Source of the DNA: Verrucomicrobiales bacterium
Lineage (GTDB): Bacteria > Verrucomicrobiota > Verrucomicrobiia > Verrucomicrobiales > DEV007
NCBI GenBank assembly: GCA_029213195.1
Contig: JARGNI010000002.1
Span: 186,001-250,000, forward strand
Direction of reading: 5' to 3'
DNA: 64,000 nt
Shown here one piece after another: positions 26,871 through 35,806 of this stretch. Each line of letters opens with the position of its first letter. Position 1 is the first letter of the stretch. Below the pieces are notes generated by a model. The model had not been told where the DNA came from. It worked only from the letters and a program-made list of their open reading frames with translations, and did no database searches. The translations under genes were made by a program, and so were the position numbers.

Positions 26871-27527
26871 CTAGAGCCGCTTCACTCGGAGGTTCCGAAT
26901 CTGAAAAGGCTGACCGTGGTCTTGAATCGAGATCAATCCCTCGGCGGCAAGATCTTTGTCCTTGGGCTTCTTTGCGGCGAGGTCAAAATTCTGAATCGCT
27001 TCCCCATTGAGCACGACAATGAGCTGGTTTCCTTTCATCGTCACGGTCATGCGATTCCATTCGCCGGGCTCTTTGCTCATGTTCTTGGAAGCTCCCTGGG
27101 TCTTGATGATTCCGCCGTTGTCATGATGTCCCATCTCGGAATCAGGCTTGCCCAGCGAATCGAGAATCTGGACTTCGAATCCCGTCTCCACCGGATCAAC
27201 TTTGTCTGAAATCCGAAAATAGAACCCAGAATTTCCGCCCTTGGGGTGCTTGTATTCAAAATCAAAGACAAAATCCTTGTAGGTGTCTTTGAGCCAGACG
27301 TAGTGATGGTAGCGCTTCCAGCCGGATTCCCCCTCCCGAGGCTCGAGAACGAGCGAGCCATCCTCGCCGATCTTCCAGTTCCCTTCGGTCTCAAGTTTCT
27401 CCATATTGGAGCCATCGAAAATCACCTCAAAGCCCTCGGCATCCTTAGCCGGGTGACCTCCATGAGAAAGAGTCGTGAGTCCGAGGAAAAAGAAAGAGAC
27501 AAGAGACAGGGGTAGATAACGCTTCAT
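26871..27527 (-). CDS. Secreted DUF1080 (3-keto-disaccharide hydrolase-like) protein
   Basis: 218 residues with the signal peptide MKRYLPLSLVSFFFLGLTTLSHGG. It is a concanavalin-like domain protein: FEVIFDGSNMEKLETEGNW at the start, then FDFEYKHPKGGNSGFYFR, VQILDSLGKPD and GEWNRMTVTMKGNQL, all typical of DUF1080. Characterised relatives hydrolyse 3-keto-glycosides made by sugar oxidoreductases, so a periplasmic carbohydrate role is likely, but the activity here is inferred. It is convergent with the VWA gene and divergent from the TlpA-like gene. Confidence 0.88.
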   Translation of the reverse strand: MKRYLPLSLVSFFFLGLTTLSHGGHPAKDAEGFEVIFDGSNMEKLETEGNWKIGEDGSLVLEPREGESGWKRYHHYVWLKDTYKDFVFDFEYKHPKGGNSGFYFRISDKVDPVETGFEVQILDSLGKPDSEMGHHDNGGIIKTQGASKNMSKEPGEWNRMTVTMKGNQLIVVLNGEAIQNFDLAAKKPKDKDLAAEGLISIQDHGQPFQIRNLRVKRL

Positions 27528-27609
27528 AGGGACAGCATGGGGGACGGAATTTCCCGTCGCAAGGCCGCGATAATGTGCCAGATTTACCCAAGACCTCCTT
27601 TTTCAACTC

Positions 27610-28215
27610 ATGAAGTTTTCACTGCTACTTGTCACCACTGCTGCTCTCCTTCCCCTTGCCACGGCCCACGCCCAGCCGGATTCAGGTCTCGGCACTGCGG
27701 TAAAACCCCTTCCCGAGGGAGTGAAGACAGGGATCGAAGGAAAGAAGGCGCCGCCTCTCGGAGTCACCGACTGGATTCAACTACCCGATGGAGCGGATCA
27801 GTTCGACACGAGAACCTTGGCTGACAAGGTCGTCGTTCTCTTCCTCTGGCAGAGCACGTGCGAGGCATGCGAAAAGCGGGAATTCCCCGTCCTGCAGAAA
27901 CTCGTCAAGGAGTTCGAGGGAAACGAGCAGATCATGTTTCTCGCTATCCAGACACCTTTCGAGAACTTCACTTCCAACAGCGAATTGCGACTTAAGCCGA
28001 CTGCTGAGAAATTCGATCTCAAGATCCCCTTCGGACATCTCGCCAAGACTAAGGATAGCTACAGCATCAACGTGGCCTACGAGACTGGCGGCACGCCCTG
28101 GTGGGTCGTTATTAACAAGGAAGGCATTGTCGAGTTCAATGGCTACACCATGGATCCCGAGATTGGGATCGCAAACCTTCGCAAGCTCATTGCTGGTGAA
28201 GCTCTGCCGGAGTAA
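27610..28215 (+). CDS. Periplasmic TlpA-like thioredoxin-fold protein
   Basis: 201 residues. A signal peptide (MKFSLLLVTTAALLPLATAHA) precedes a thioredoxin fold. The redox motif is CEAC (residues 84-87) after VVVLFLWQST, and the cis-Pro loop is GGTPWWVVINKEG. The ordering matches TlpA/ResA-type thiol-disulfide oxidoreductases that act in cytochrome c maturation or envelope redox. The many c-type heme motifs in this window make that plausible, but the gene stands alone and the partner is not known. Confidence 0.85.
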   Translation: MKFSLLLVTTAALLPLATAHAQPDSGLGTAVKPLPEGVKTGIEGKKAPPLGVTDWIQLPDGADQFDTRTLADKVVVLFLWQSTCEACEKREFPVLQKLVKEFEGNEQIMFLAIQTPFENFTSNSELRLKPTAEKFDLKIPFGHLAKTKDSYSINVAYETGGTPWWVVINKEGIVEFNGYTMDPEIGIANLRKLIAGEALPE

Positions 28216-28270
28216 AACGGTGTAAATGCGAACTTGGTTGCCTCGGCCAAAAGCCTATTCCATCGCAGAA

Positions 28271-28296
28271 AACCCTTCGATTGCTTTCGCAGGGTT
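28271..28296 (-). terminator. Terminator after the tpsB-like gene
   Basis: On the minus strand AACCCT...AGGGTT, with an inner CGA/TCG pairing, is followed by TTTTC. It lies 13 bp past the stop of the TpsB-like gene. Confidence 0.6.
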
Positions 28297-28308
28297 GGAA
28301 CCGCCTTC

Positions 28309-30117
28309 TCAATAAGTCAGGGTAACCGCAAAGTGGAACTTTCCTGACGTCGGGTCGTCGAAGACACCATTTTCTCCCAGGGCCCAGCCGTAAGCCGCTC
28401 GGGCATACCCACGATCTGCAATCGTGCAGTTCAGCCCGATTCCTACGCTTCGCAGGGATTGGCTGATCTCTGCCGGGAGAGCTTCGCTGATGTCCATAGC
28501 AGCGATATCATAGAAGACCAGCGCATTCCAAGTGCCTTTGAACTCACCAAGGAGAGGCTGTTTTGAAGGTGTGCAAGTGGCATCCTGGAAAAGCGGAGCA
28601 AAAGAAAGCGGCGGCGAGATCAATTCAACGTTCCCGATGATCCCGGAGTCTCCTCGGATGATGCTCTCATCATAACCGCGAACCGTGTTGTAGCCTCCAG
28701 CAAGGAGTTGTTCCGTCGCGTTCAGTCGATTTTTCGAGGCCCGTCCTCTAAGGCGAAGACGTAGCGTGAAATCAGCAGGCAAGCGCTGAAGTCTTTCCAG
28801 TTCACCGTATCCGTAGAAGTAGCTCGCTTCCGAGTCCAACCTCGCCAAGCCAAAGGCAATATCATCATTGTTGTCGAAGATACCTCCAGGGGACCCAACG
28901 ATGCCAAAACTCCCCTGGGTAACCCCTGTCTGGTCCGGAACGGAAAACTCGTAGACCCCGCGAAATTGTCCCACTACCACATCACTATTGAAGATATTGG
29001 CGCCACCAAAAATCAGGTCCGTGTTCGTCGACTTGTAGTCGAAAGCGAAGGTGAAATCGTGTTTCCAAGCCGAAATTCGTTTTGGTCGTGGCAACGGAAC
29101 CTTGTAAGCCAGGATGAGTTGTCGACTCAGACCTGTCGTGTTTGCAACCGTCTTATCGAGGGCTTCACTCGTGACATGGGCACCCGAAAGCTGGAAGATA
29201 TGCCGCCAAGGGAGGTAGGCCTCATAAAAGAGAGAATGAGCCTTCAGGGTACTCCGGTTCTCGTCCGTCGTATAGTTGTAACCGAGTGTATGCTCCCTCC
29301 TCCCAGGATTGCTGAGAGTCACTCCAAAGGACCACTCCTGCTCCCCGGTAAAGTCGACTCCAGTGTTGCCAAAACTGGCATACGCATGAATAGGCTGACG
29401 CTCAACGACCTCGAGGACAACGTCTGTCGTCCCATCCTCCTCTCCCTTCTCGTAAACCAGGTTGACCTGGCGGACCGGATTCTCATTCATCCATTCGAGA
29501 TCAGCCGCGACGGTCTTCTTGTTGATCCGATCATCCGGGTCCAGACGCAAACACTTCAGGAGATACTCTTCGCGAGTCAACTTGGCTCCTTGAGTAGACT
29601 TCTTACCCAGCACGGCTTCCCTCACTACCACCTGGAGACGACCTCCGGTAATATTCTGCTCGGGATAATAGACATCGACCAAGGGATAATCACTCTCTCT
29701 CCAGGCTACCACAATGCTCTTTCCAATCTCGGAAAGCAGCGCCATCGAGACAGGTCGTCCGACAAACTCAGCCAAGGTTTCCTCGAGACCACCAGGAGCC
29801 GGGAGATCAGGATCGATCATTACCGATTCCTTCCCGGGTGACGCCGACATGGTCGCCTTATCCTGGTTCGAGATCAGTTCAATAGAGGCCAGGTTTACGC
29901 CCAAAGGAGTCGCATCAGCCGTTGCCTCCTCCTCATCAGTTCGTCGATCTTCGCTGGTTCCATCCCCTTCCTGTCTATCGGATTCGGTCTGGAGAACCTT
30001 TCGCTGCAACTCGGCGGCTCGCTCCAACGGACGGTTCTGTGCCGAGGAAGAGATCACGCACAGCCCACTCAGCACGAGGACAAATGCAATTCTCAGCAAA
30101 TGGAACTGAATGGTCAT
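28309..30117 (-). CDS. TpsB-type outer-membrane transporter (FhaC/ShlB family)
   Basis: 602 residues, signal peptide MTIQFHLLRIAFVLVLSGLCVISSSA. It exports the TpsA partner encoded just upstream through the outer membrane. Residues ~85-250 contain POTRA domains (MIDPDLPAPGG, then ENPVRQVNLVYEKGEEDGTTDVVLEV). The C-terminal ~350 residues are a beta-barrel with the FhaC family tetrad motif in LLAGGYNTVRGYDES and a terminal FHFAVTLTY strand. It starts 26 nt after the tpsA stop, so the three genes FecR-TpsA-TpsB form one minus-strand unit, ending at the terminator at 28271. Confidence 0.9.
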   Translation of the reverse strand: MTIQFHLLRIAFVLVLSGLCVISSSAQNRPLERAAELQRKVLQTESDRQEGDGTSEDRRTDEEEATADATPLGVNLASIELISNQDKATMSASPGKESVMIDPDLPAPGGLEETLAEFVGRPVSMALLSEIGKSIVVAWRESDYPLVDVYYPEQNITGGRLQVVVREAVLGKKSTQGAKLTREEYLLKCLRLDPDDRINKKTVAADLEWMNENPVRQVNLVYEKGEEDGTTDVVLEVVERQPIHAYASFGNTGVDFTGEQEWSFGVTLSNPGRREHTLGYNYTTDENRSTLKAHSLFYEAYLPWRHIFQLSGAHVTSEALDKTVANTTGLSRQLILAYKVPLPRPKRISAWKHDFTFAFDYKSTNTDLIFGGANIFNSDVVVGQFRGVYEFSVPDQTGVTQGSFGIVGSPGGIFDNNDDIAFGLARLDSEASYFYGYGELERLQRLPADFTLRLRLRGRASKNRLNATEQLLAGGYNTVRGYDESIIRGDSGIIGNVELISPPLSFAPLFQDATCTPSKQPLLGEFKGTWNALVFYDIAAMDISEALPAEISQSLRSVGIGLNCTIADRGYARAAYGWALGENGVFDDPTSGKFHFAVTLTY

Positions 30118-30143
30118 TCAAGAGTCAAAGATCAGCGCATCAT

Positions 30144-33100
30144 TCATTGATCCAGTGCCGCCGTCAACTCATTCAGCGCTTCCTGATTCAGGTTTGCCTC
30201 CAGCAACGCCAAGGTGGCGGGGCCGACCTCAATGGGAATCGTCAGGATCGAAACGGCTCCATCGATTGACGTTACCGGGATGACCAGGGTCATTTCGAGG
30301 GCCGCCACCAATTCCCTGGCTGAATCCGTGAGAAGGTTCTCTTCGAGAATCGCTTTCAATTCCTCTGGTGGAACCCCATCCAGCAAAATGGAAAAAGGTC
30401 CATCGTTTCTCACTAAGATCGTGGAATCGGAAAATCCGATGGCCTCAGCTAGTTCCGACCAAGCATTTACCTCCAGGTTTTCCTTCAACTGGCCAATAAT
30501 GCTCTGCGGAGGTTCCGTAAAGAATCCATCGAGGCTAGCAGGGGCTTGGAGCTGAAACCTCGTCCCATCGATCTGAACAACAACGGCCTGCCCTGTAATC
30601 AAAGCATTGGCTGCAAATGCAGAAAATGCATTCGCGGCAGCATCGGTAAGACCTGTTCCTGAAAACAGATCGCTCACCGTTCCGTCACCCAGTGGGTTCT
30701 GATTTCCACCACCTTCATTGTTGATGTTGTCTGGGTTGTTCGACTCGTCTTTAACGAAGACAAACTCCTCAACATTGGAAGAGAACAGCTGACTCTCTCC
30801 AAAAAGAAAAGGAGTTCTCCCGACAACAGGTGTGGTCCCAAAATCAACCGTGTCCAATCCCCCCCCGCCGTCTACAAACTGGATCAACCCGTTGTTGCCT
30901 GCCAGGACATTGTCGTTGCCGGAACCCAGCAGAAGCTGAAGAGACTCTATCTCCGAAAACTCATAGTCTGGGTTCCGAGAGACGGAGCCATCCGAGATCG
31001 TGTAGCTCTGACCGGTGGTCAGATTCGAGTCGTTCAAGACAAAGGTATCGGCCTCGGAGCCACCATCGAAACGAACCACATTTGCTTGGTTCTGAAAGAC
31101 AAAGAGATCACTCCCCCCAACACCATTCAAGATCTCGAAGTCGGCGAAAGAGAGCAAGTTCACGAAACCACGATTCTCCTCAGTCACGAGAAACTGATCG
31201 GCGGAAGGCGTGCCCGTAAGTGTGTCTTCACCGGCGCCTCCTACCAGCGATTCGATACTCGAAAATGCCCCCACTTGAGTCGCTGAATTGTCCTGCAAAT
31301 CGACAACCACGGGTTCGGAAAATTTGCCCCAATCGAGAGTGTCGACTCCGCCTTCGCCGTTGATCGTTGCCACATCCCCTCCAGGGCTGATGGAGAAGAA
31401 ATCATTGTCGCCTCCCCCCAGAAGCTCACCATCAAAAGTTTCGGTGTCGGGAAGCGTCACCTCGAACATGTCTTCTCCCAACCCTCCGGAGACGAGCGAA
31501 AAGTTCTCAAAGGCAACCGTTCGTGTGTCAGGAGGACCTTCCACTTCGTATCCGTCTTCCTCATTGAAGAACAAGGTCGAAGCTGTCGTTTCCACAGTCC
31601 CCGTCTCGTCGCCGAAAGCCGACTGCGATTCCACGGCACTCTCGATCTCACCGACTCCATTCGCCGTGATCCTGATCGTATCTCCCCCGCCCGTACCCTC
31701 GATTCTGTTGGTGTATCCGCTGGCGCCGACGATCCTTTCAATACCGGAAAAACTGGTCGTCCCTGTGCCAAACTGGGCTACTCCAGAGTCCAGATTGACG
31801 TCCAGAGCAGAGCCGATCAAACCAAAATCGAGAAGATCAACATCCCCATCGTTGAAGTCTGACTCGAAAACCGAAGCACTTCCCGAGAGAACGGTGAAGG
31901 TGTCACTCCCCAAATCGCCATCCAGTGATCCTCCAAATACGTTTGCACTCCCTAGATCAATCGTGAACGAATCGTCCAGAATACCTCCCCTGACCTGTGA
32001 GAAATCGGTCACATCGATCACTCCCCTCGTGTCGTCTTCGTAGGTAAAACCCGTCGAACTGTCGATATCGAATCTTCCGGGATCGGTATTGCTCCCACGG
32101 AAGGTGGGAAACAGGTCGGGCCTGCCCGACAGAAAATCGATATTCAACAACTGAGAAGCTTCGATTTCCAACCAGCTCCCCGTGTATCCTCCAAAATCAA
32201 GCGAGTTGATTCCACCACCGCCGTCGGCAGAAAAGCCGAAGAGTGGAATCGACCCATTGACTCGAAACGCAGTGCCCGAGGCAGTATCCCCTTTCAAAAC
32301 CAACCCGTTTCCGCTGATCGTAGAATTCAACTCGACATCTCCCCCCATCGAGCCCACTTCCACACCCCCTCCTGAGCTGGAAATCGTTCCGTCCAGGAGC
32401 ACGGCTTGATCAATCCCGTTGGGTGCTGCCCCAGTAATCTTGATATCGGCGGCGGCCATCGAGTCAGCGTTACTGCGCAACCAGACACCAACATTCGGAG
32501 TTCCGCCTGCACTGAAATCCCCCGCTCGACCATCCAGGACAATCTCTCCGAGAGCTGAATTCATGCGACCTCTCGAATCGATTCCGGAAAAGTCTCCCGC
32601 CACCGGAACACTCCCCTGATTCGCCTTGATGGTGAGGTGATTGGTTGAATCGATGACTCCCTGATCGTCCAAAATAAAGTATTCAGAAGTCGCAATGTCG
32701 ATCGCCCCTGAAGAATAGACTTCGGTATTCAAGATCAGTCTTCCCGCCTTCCAGTCAATATCACCGATCAAGGAAGAACTGTCGGAGCCCACTGTATCCT
32801 GAAAGAAAAGCTGACCGTCGCTACCCGCATTCACTGAGAAATTACGCGCTTGGGTTTCGCCACTAACCGGCCCTTCAATGATAACATTGGCTCCACCGAG
32901 CTGGCCTCCTGCCGTGGTATCGATCGAGGAATCGCCTTGCAACACCACATCATCGCTAATCGTAATTCCGTAACCTTCCGTTGAAATCGTTCCACTCAGA
33001 TAGGTCGTTGAGACCTCTCTCTGGAAGCTGGGACCGGAGCCATCAAAGAAAAAGCTCGCATCTCCAATACCGGTCAAATCCCCTACAACAAAGATCTCTC

Positions 33101-35129
33101 CACCAGGAAAGGCGGAACTTGGAGTGGCGAACGTAGTCGGATCGCGGAACTGAACCGACCCGATCGTAATCGTCCCATTCCCAACGACAGCATCGCCAAT
33201 GACTATCGAGTTGAATCCATCACTCAATAAGCCCAATTCTCCGTTTGTGAGATGCAGCCCATTTGTCGGAACTTCCGGCCCGCTGCCAAGATTGATGGCC
33301 AGATCGGAAGTGATCGGGGCAATCGTCAGATCCCCCTGAGATTGAATGATTCCTGCGACCTCGATCGAGTCAGTGATCAATTGAATATCACCAGTTGTCA
33401 GCCCTCCCCCAATCGAACCCCCGGAAAGCAAATCCAGCGAAGCCCCACGAAGGACAACGGCCCCGGTTCCTGAAGAAATCTCTCCTCCCAAGGAGAGATT
33501 TCTCGCGGCAGAAAAATCAATACTCCCTCCCCCGCTGGCTGAGACCTTTGCACCCGGTCGCACGACTATGTCGCGATCTGCATCCAGCGAAAACAGCGCA
33601 TCCGAGTTCCACGAAACATCAACACCAGCTTCGATTGTAATGTCTCCATCACCTTCCCCGATGACCGTCTCAAGAAAGAGATTCTGATCCGCTGCGAGAA
33701 AATTGACGATGTCCTGATCGTGAATTTCGTTGCTGTTGATCGTGGATGTTTCCCCTGCGACTCCATCAATGATCAAAATATCCGTCGGATCGATAAGGAG
33801 GGTCCCCCCTTTTCCAGAAACAGCTCTCACATTGATCTGCTCGGTCAGATTCCCGACAAGGACGGATTCTTTACCTGATACCTCTACGAACCCACCGTCG
33901 CCCCCATGGCGCCCCCCTCTGGCTACGGCCATTCCGGAGAATGTCAGGCTGCCCGAAGAGAATGAAATGATCTCCCCACCATCTCCTTTCTCGATGGCGC
34001 TAGCTTGCAACGAAACACCTCGACCAATCTCAACTGTGTCCGCGTTGAAAAAATCAGGATCCAACCCTCTGCGTCCTCCCCCCAAAAGAATCTGTCCACC
34101 ACCACTTTCGCCATCAGCAATCAATAGACTACCACTGAAGACTTCAATTCCTTTGCCCAGGATGAGGATACCCCCCCCGTTGCCGGAATCTCCTGACACA
34201 TCCACTTTGCCGGAGATCTCAGTTCGGCCAGCCGGTCCACTGTCGGCCACCACATTCCCTCCGCTCTCTTCTTTCTTCGCAACCACGGTTCCCGTCGATC
34301 GCACGCCTCCTCCTCCACCGGCTCGAAGGAAAATCTGCCCGCCTTCACGAGAGACGGAGGTCGCAGCGACTCGCCCTTCGTTCTTCACGGCCATACCATA
34401 GATATTGCCTCCGTGTGCCTTGAGCTCGGCCACATTTGCTTCGATCGTGCCGCGGTTCACGGCTCCCCCATCTGAACTCCCAGAGCCTCTCACAAAAATC
34501 CGTTCCGATCCAGATTCTGCCAACAGGACATCATTTCCACTCGCCAATCCAACCGACCCACGGGGAGCAGTAATGGATCCTTCGTTGATCACAGAGGACG
34601 CAATCAGGAATACATCCCCTTCCACCGCGTGAATCCTTCCCAAATTGACGATTCCAGCCTGAGAATTTCCCCGGAAATCAAGGTCTCCCCCGGCCAGAAA
34701 AGCATCGTTGGAGAGATCGAGCGTCGAGGCAGTGAAACCTGCCGTGTCGATGACGCCGCCTTGGCCTACCAATATTCCAGCCGGATTGAGAAGAAAGACA
34801 CGCCCATTTGAGATCAGGCTTCCATTGATGATTGAAGTCGCACCACCGGTCACACGGTTCAAAGTGACCGACGAAGTTCCTGGCTGAATGAACTGAGTCG
34901 TCTGTCCTGCGGCAATAGAAAATGAGTTCCAGTCGATGATCCCGTGGTTCGTGCCTTGGATTACCTGCAGGGTGTTTCCGTTGTTGGCGAACTGGATGTC
35001 GCCATGAACCACCACACCCCCGCTGGGATTAGTGTATCCAGACCCGCTGAAACACAGAGAAATCGACGCACAAAAGGCAACAACGCGTTTCCTGGGAGAG
35101 CTCCCATTGGCCGATTTCCGCTTTTTCAT
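30144..35129 (-). CDS. Giant TpsA exoprotein (filamentous hemagglutinin-like) with RTX-like repeats
   Basis: 1661 residues, the largest gene in the window. After a basic export signal (KKRKSANGSSPRKR then VVAFCASISLCFSGSG) comes the TPS secretion domain (~40-280): DIQFANNGNTLQVIQGTNHG, FIQPGTSSVTLNRV and the conserved NPAGILVGQGG. A long beta-helix region rich in Gly, Ser, Asp and Asn follows. Residues ~1080-1490 contain RTX-like nonapeptides such as GGLGEDMFEV, GGAGEDTLTGT and GSGNDNVLAGN, suggesting calcium-stabilised beta-rolls. The C-terminal ~150 residues are repetitive (EELKAILEENLLTDSARELV). It is probably a surface adhesin or structural exoprotein exported by the adjacent TpsB. Confidence 0.88.
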   Translation of the reverse strand: MKKRKSANGSSPRKRVVAFCASISLCFSGSGYTNPSGGVVVHGDIQFANNGNTLQVIQGTNHGIIDWNSFSIAAGQTTQFIQPGTSSVTLNRVTGGATSIINGSLISNGRVFLLNPAGILVGQGGVIDTAGFTASTLDLSNDAFLAGGDLDFRGNSQAGIVNLGRIHAVEGDVFLIASSVINEGSITAPRGSVGLASGNDVLLAESGSERIFVRGSGSSDGGAVNRGTIEANVAELKAHGGNIYGMAVKNEGRVAATSVSREGGQIFLRAGGGGGVRSTGTVVAKKEESGGNVVADSGPAGRTEISGKVDVSGDSGNGGGILILGKGIEVFSGSLLIADGESGGGQILLGGGRRGLDPDFFNADTVEIGRGVSLQASAIEKGDGGEIISFSSGSLTFSGMAVARGGRHGGDGGFVEVSGKESVLVGNLTEQINVRAVSGKGGTLLIDPTDILIIDGVAGETSTINSNEIHDQDIVNFLAADQNLFLETVIGEGDGDITIEAGVDVSWNSDALFSLDADRDIVVRPGAKVSASGGGSIDFSAARNLSLGGEISSGTGAVVLRGASLDLLSGGSIGGGLTTGDIQLITDSIEVAGIIQSQGDLTIAPITSDLAINLGSGPEVPTNGLHLTNGELGLLSDGFNSIVIGDAVVGNGTITIGSVQFRDPTTFATPSSAFPGGEIFVVGDLTGIGDASFFFDGSGPSFQREVSTTYLSGTISTEGYGITISDDVVLQGDSSIDTTAGGQLGGANVIIEGPVSGETQARNFSVNAGSDGQLFFQDTVGSDSSSLIGDIDWKAGRLILNTEVYSSGAIDIATSEYFILDDQGVIDSTNHLTIKANQGSVPVAGDFSGIDSRGRMNSALGEIVLDGRAGDFSAGGTPNVGVWLRSNADSMAAADIKITGAAPNGIDQAVLLDGTISSSGGGVEVGSMGGDVELNSTISGNGLVLKGDTASGTAFRVNGSIPLFGFSADGGGGINSLDFGGYTGSWLEIEASQLLNIDFLSGRPDLFPTFRGSNTDPGRFDIDSSTGFTYEDDTRGVIDVTDFSQVRGGILDDSFTIDLGSANVFGGSLDGDLGSDTFTVLSGSASVFESDFNDGDVDLLDFGLIGSALDVNLDSGVAQFGTGTTSFSGIERIVGASGYTNRIEGTGGGDTIRITANGVGEIESAVESQSAFGDETGTVETTASTLFFNEEDGYEVEGPPDTRTVAFENFSLVSGGLGEDMFEVTLPDTETFDGELLGGGDNDFFSISPGGDVATINGEGGVDTLDWGKFSEPVVVDLQDNSATQVGAFSSIESLVGGAGEDTLTGTPSADQFLVTEENRGFVNLLSFADFEILNGVGGSDLFVFQNQANVVRFDGGSEADTFVLNDSNLTTGQSYTISDGSVSRNPDYEFSEIESLQLLLGSGNDNVLAGNNGLIQFVDGGGGLDTVDFGTTPVVGRTPFLFGESQLFSSNVEEFVFVKDESNNPDNINNEGGGNQNPLGDGTVSDLFSGTGLTDAAANAFSAFAANALITGQAVVVQIDGTRFQLQAPASLDGFFTEPPQSIIGQLKENLEVNAWSELAEAIGFSDSTILVRNDGPFSILLDGVPPEELKAILEENLLTDSARELVAALEMTLVIPVTSIDGAVSILTIPIEVGPATLALLEANLNQEALNELTAALDQ

Positions 35130-35152
35130 GAATGGATTGCAGAATGGAAAAC

Positions 35153-35689
35153 TCAGTTCTCTTCCTCATTAGGAATGATTTCGACCCGGCCTTCCTTCAC
35201 CTGTGCGTAGCCCTTGCCATCCTTCACCGCAACCGAGTAGAAAGTTCCTCGGGCAGCCGCAACTCCGCTTGGCGTTCTGACTTTAAAATCAAGCTCTCCT
35301 GCGGCATTTGGCTTCAGGAGCGCCCCCAGGCTCCCCTGCTTCAGGTCGATCAGAACATCTTTCGGGCTGGCTTCCTCGTCGACCGTCTCGATCACAACTT
35401 CGGAATTCGCCGATATGCGAATCGCTGACCGCGGGGTGATCACCACCACAGCACGGGAATCATCACCTGTCTTGATTGTCGTGCCAACCGCAACCTTGTC
35501 ACCTTTCTCGACCGGCGTCGGATCCGCTCCTTCCTCTCCTACAGCACTGACCTCTCCGACCGCCACCGTCACTGTCCCGCTCTCGGGAGCCGCCTGCAGG
35601 CTAGTGAGAAAAAATAAGGTGAGAAAAGAAATTCCCCCCAGTTTCACGAAAGCGATGGTGCTCATAATATGGCTGTGGTCTGATTTCAT
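35153..35689 (-). CDS. FecR-domain periplasmic protein
   Basis: 178 residues, with a signal segment IAFVKLGGISFLTLFFLTSLQA; the start is either 35689 or the ATG at 35665. The FecR domain is clear: VEKGDKVAVGTTIKTGDDSRAVVVITPRSAIRISANSEVVI, then GSLGALLKPNAAGELDFKVRTPSGVAAARGTFYSV. In iron-uptake systems FecR senses a periplasmic signal and controls a sigma factor. Here it is followed at 23 nt by tpsA and is divergent from a CHASE2 cyclase, a combination seen repeatedly in cyanobacteria, Chlorobi and Verrucomicrobia. No FecI-type sigma factor lies next to it. Confidence 0.87.
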   Translation of the reverse strand: MKSDHSHIMSTIAFVKLGGISFLTLFFLTSLQAAPESGTVTVAVGEVSAVGEEGADPTPVEKGDKVAVGTTIKTGDDSRAVVVITPRSAIRISANSEVVIETVDEEASPKDVLIDLKQGSLGALLKPNAAGELDFKVRTPSGVAAARGTFYSVAVKDGKGYAQVKEGRVEIIPNEEEN

Positions 35690-35737
35690 TTTGTGTAGCG
35701 GGAAACGGACCGATTTACAACGAAATTTCCGTGTTTC

Positions 35738-35759
35738 TTCCGACGAATAAGGTTCGGAA
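35738..35759. promoter_or_regulatory. Dyad in the FecR / cyclase divergent region
   Basis: TTCCGA and TCGGAA are separated by 10 bp, midway between the divergent FecR and CHASE2-cyclase starts. It could serve both transcripts. No clear -10/-35 pair could be assigned. Confidence 0.4.
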
Positions 35760-35806
35760 ATTATGTAGTTTTCTCGAAATTTTTGCTTAGTCTTTTCGCG
35801 ATCTCG

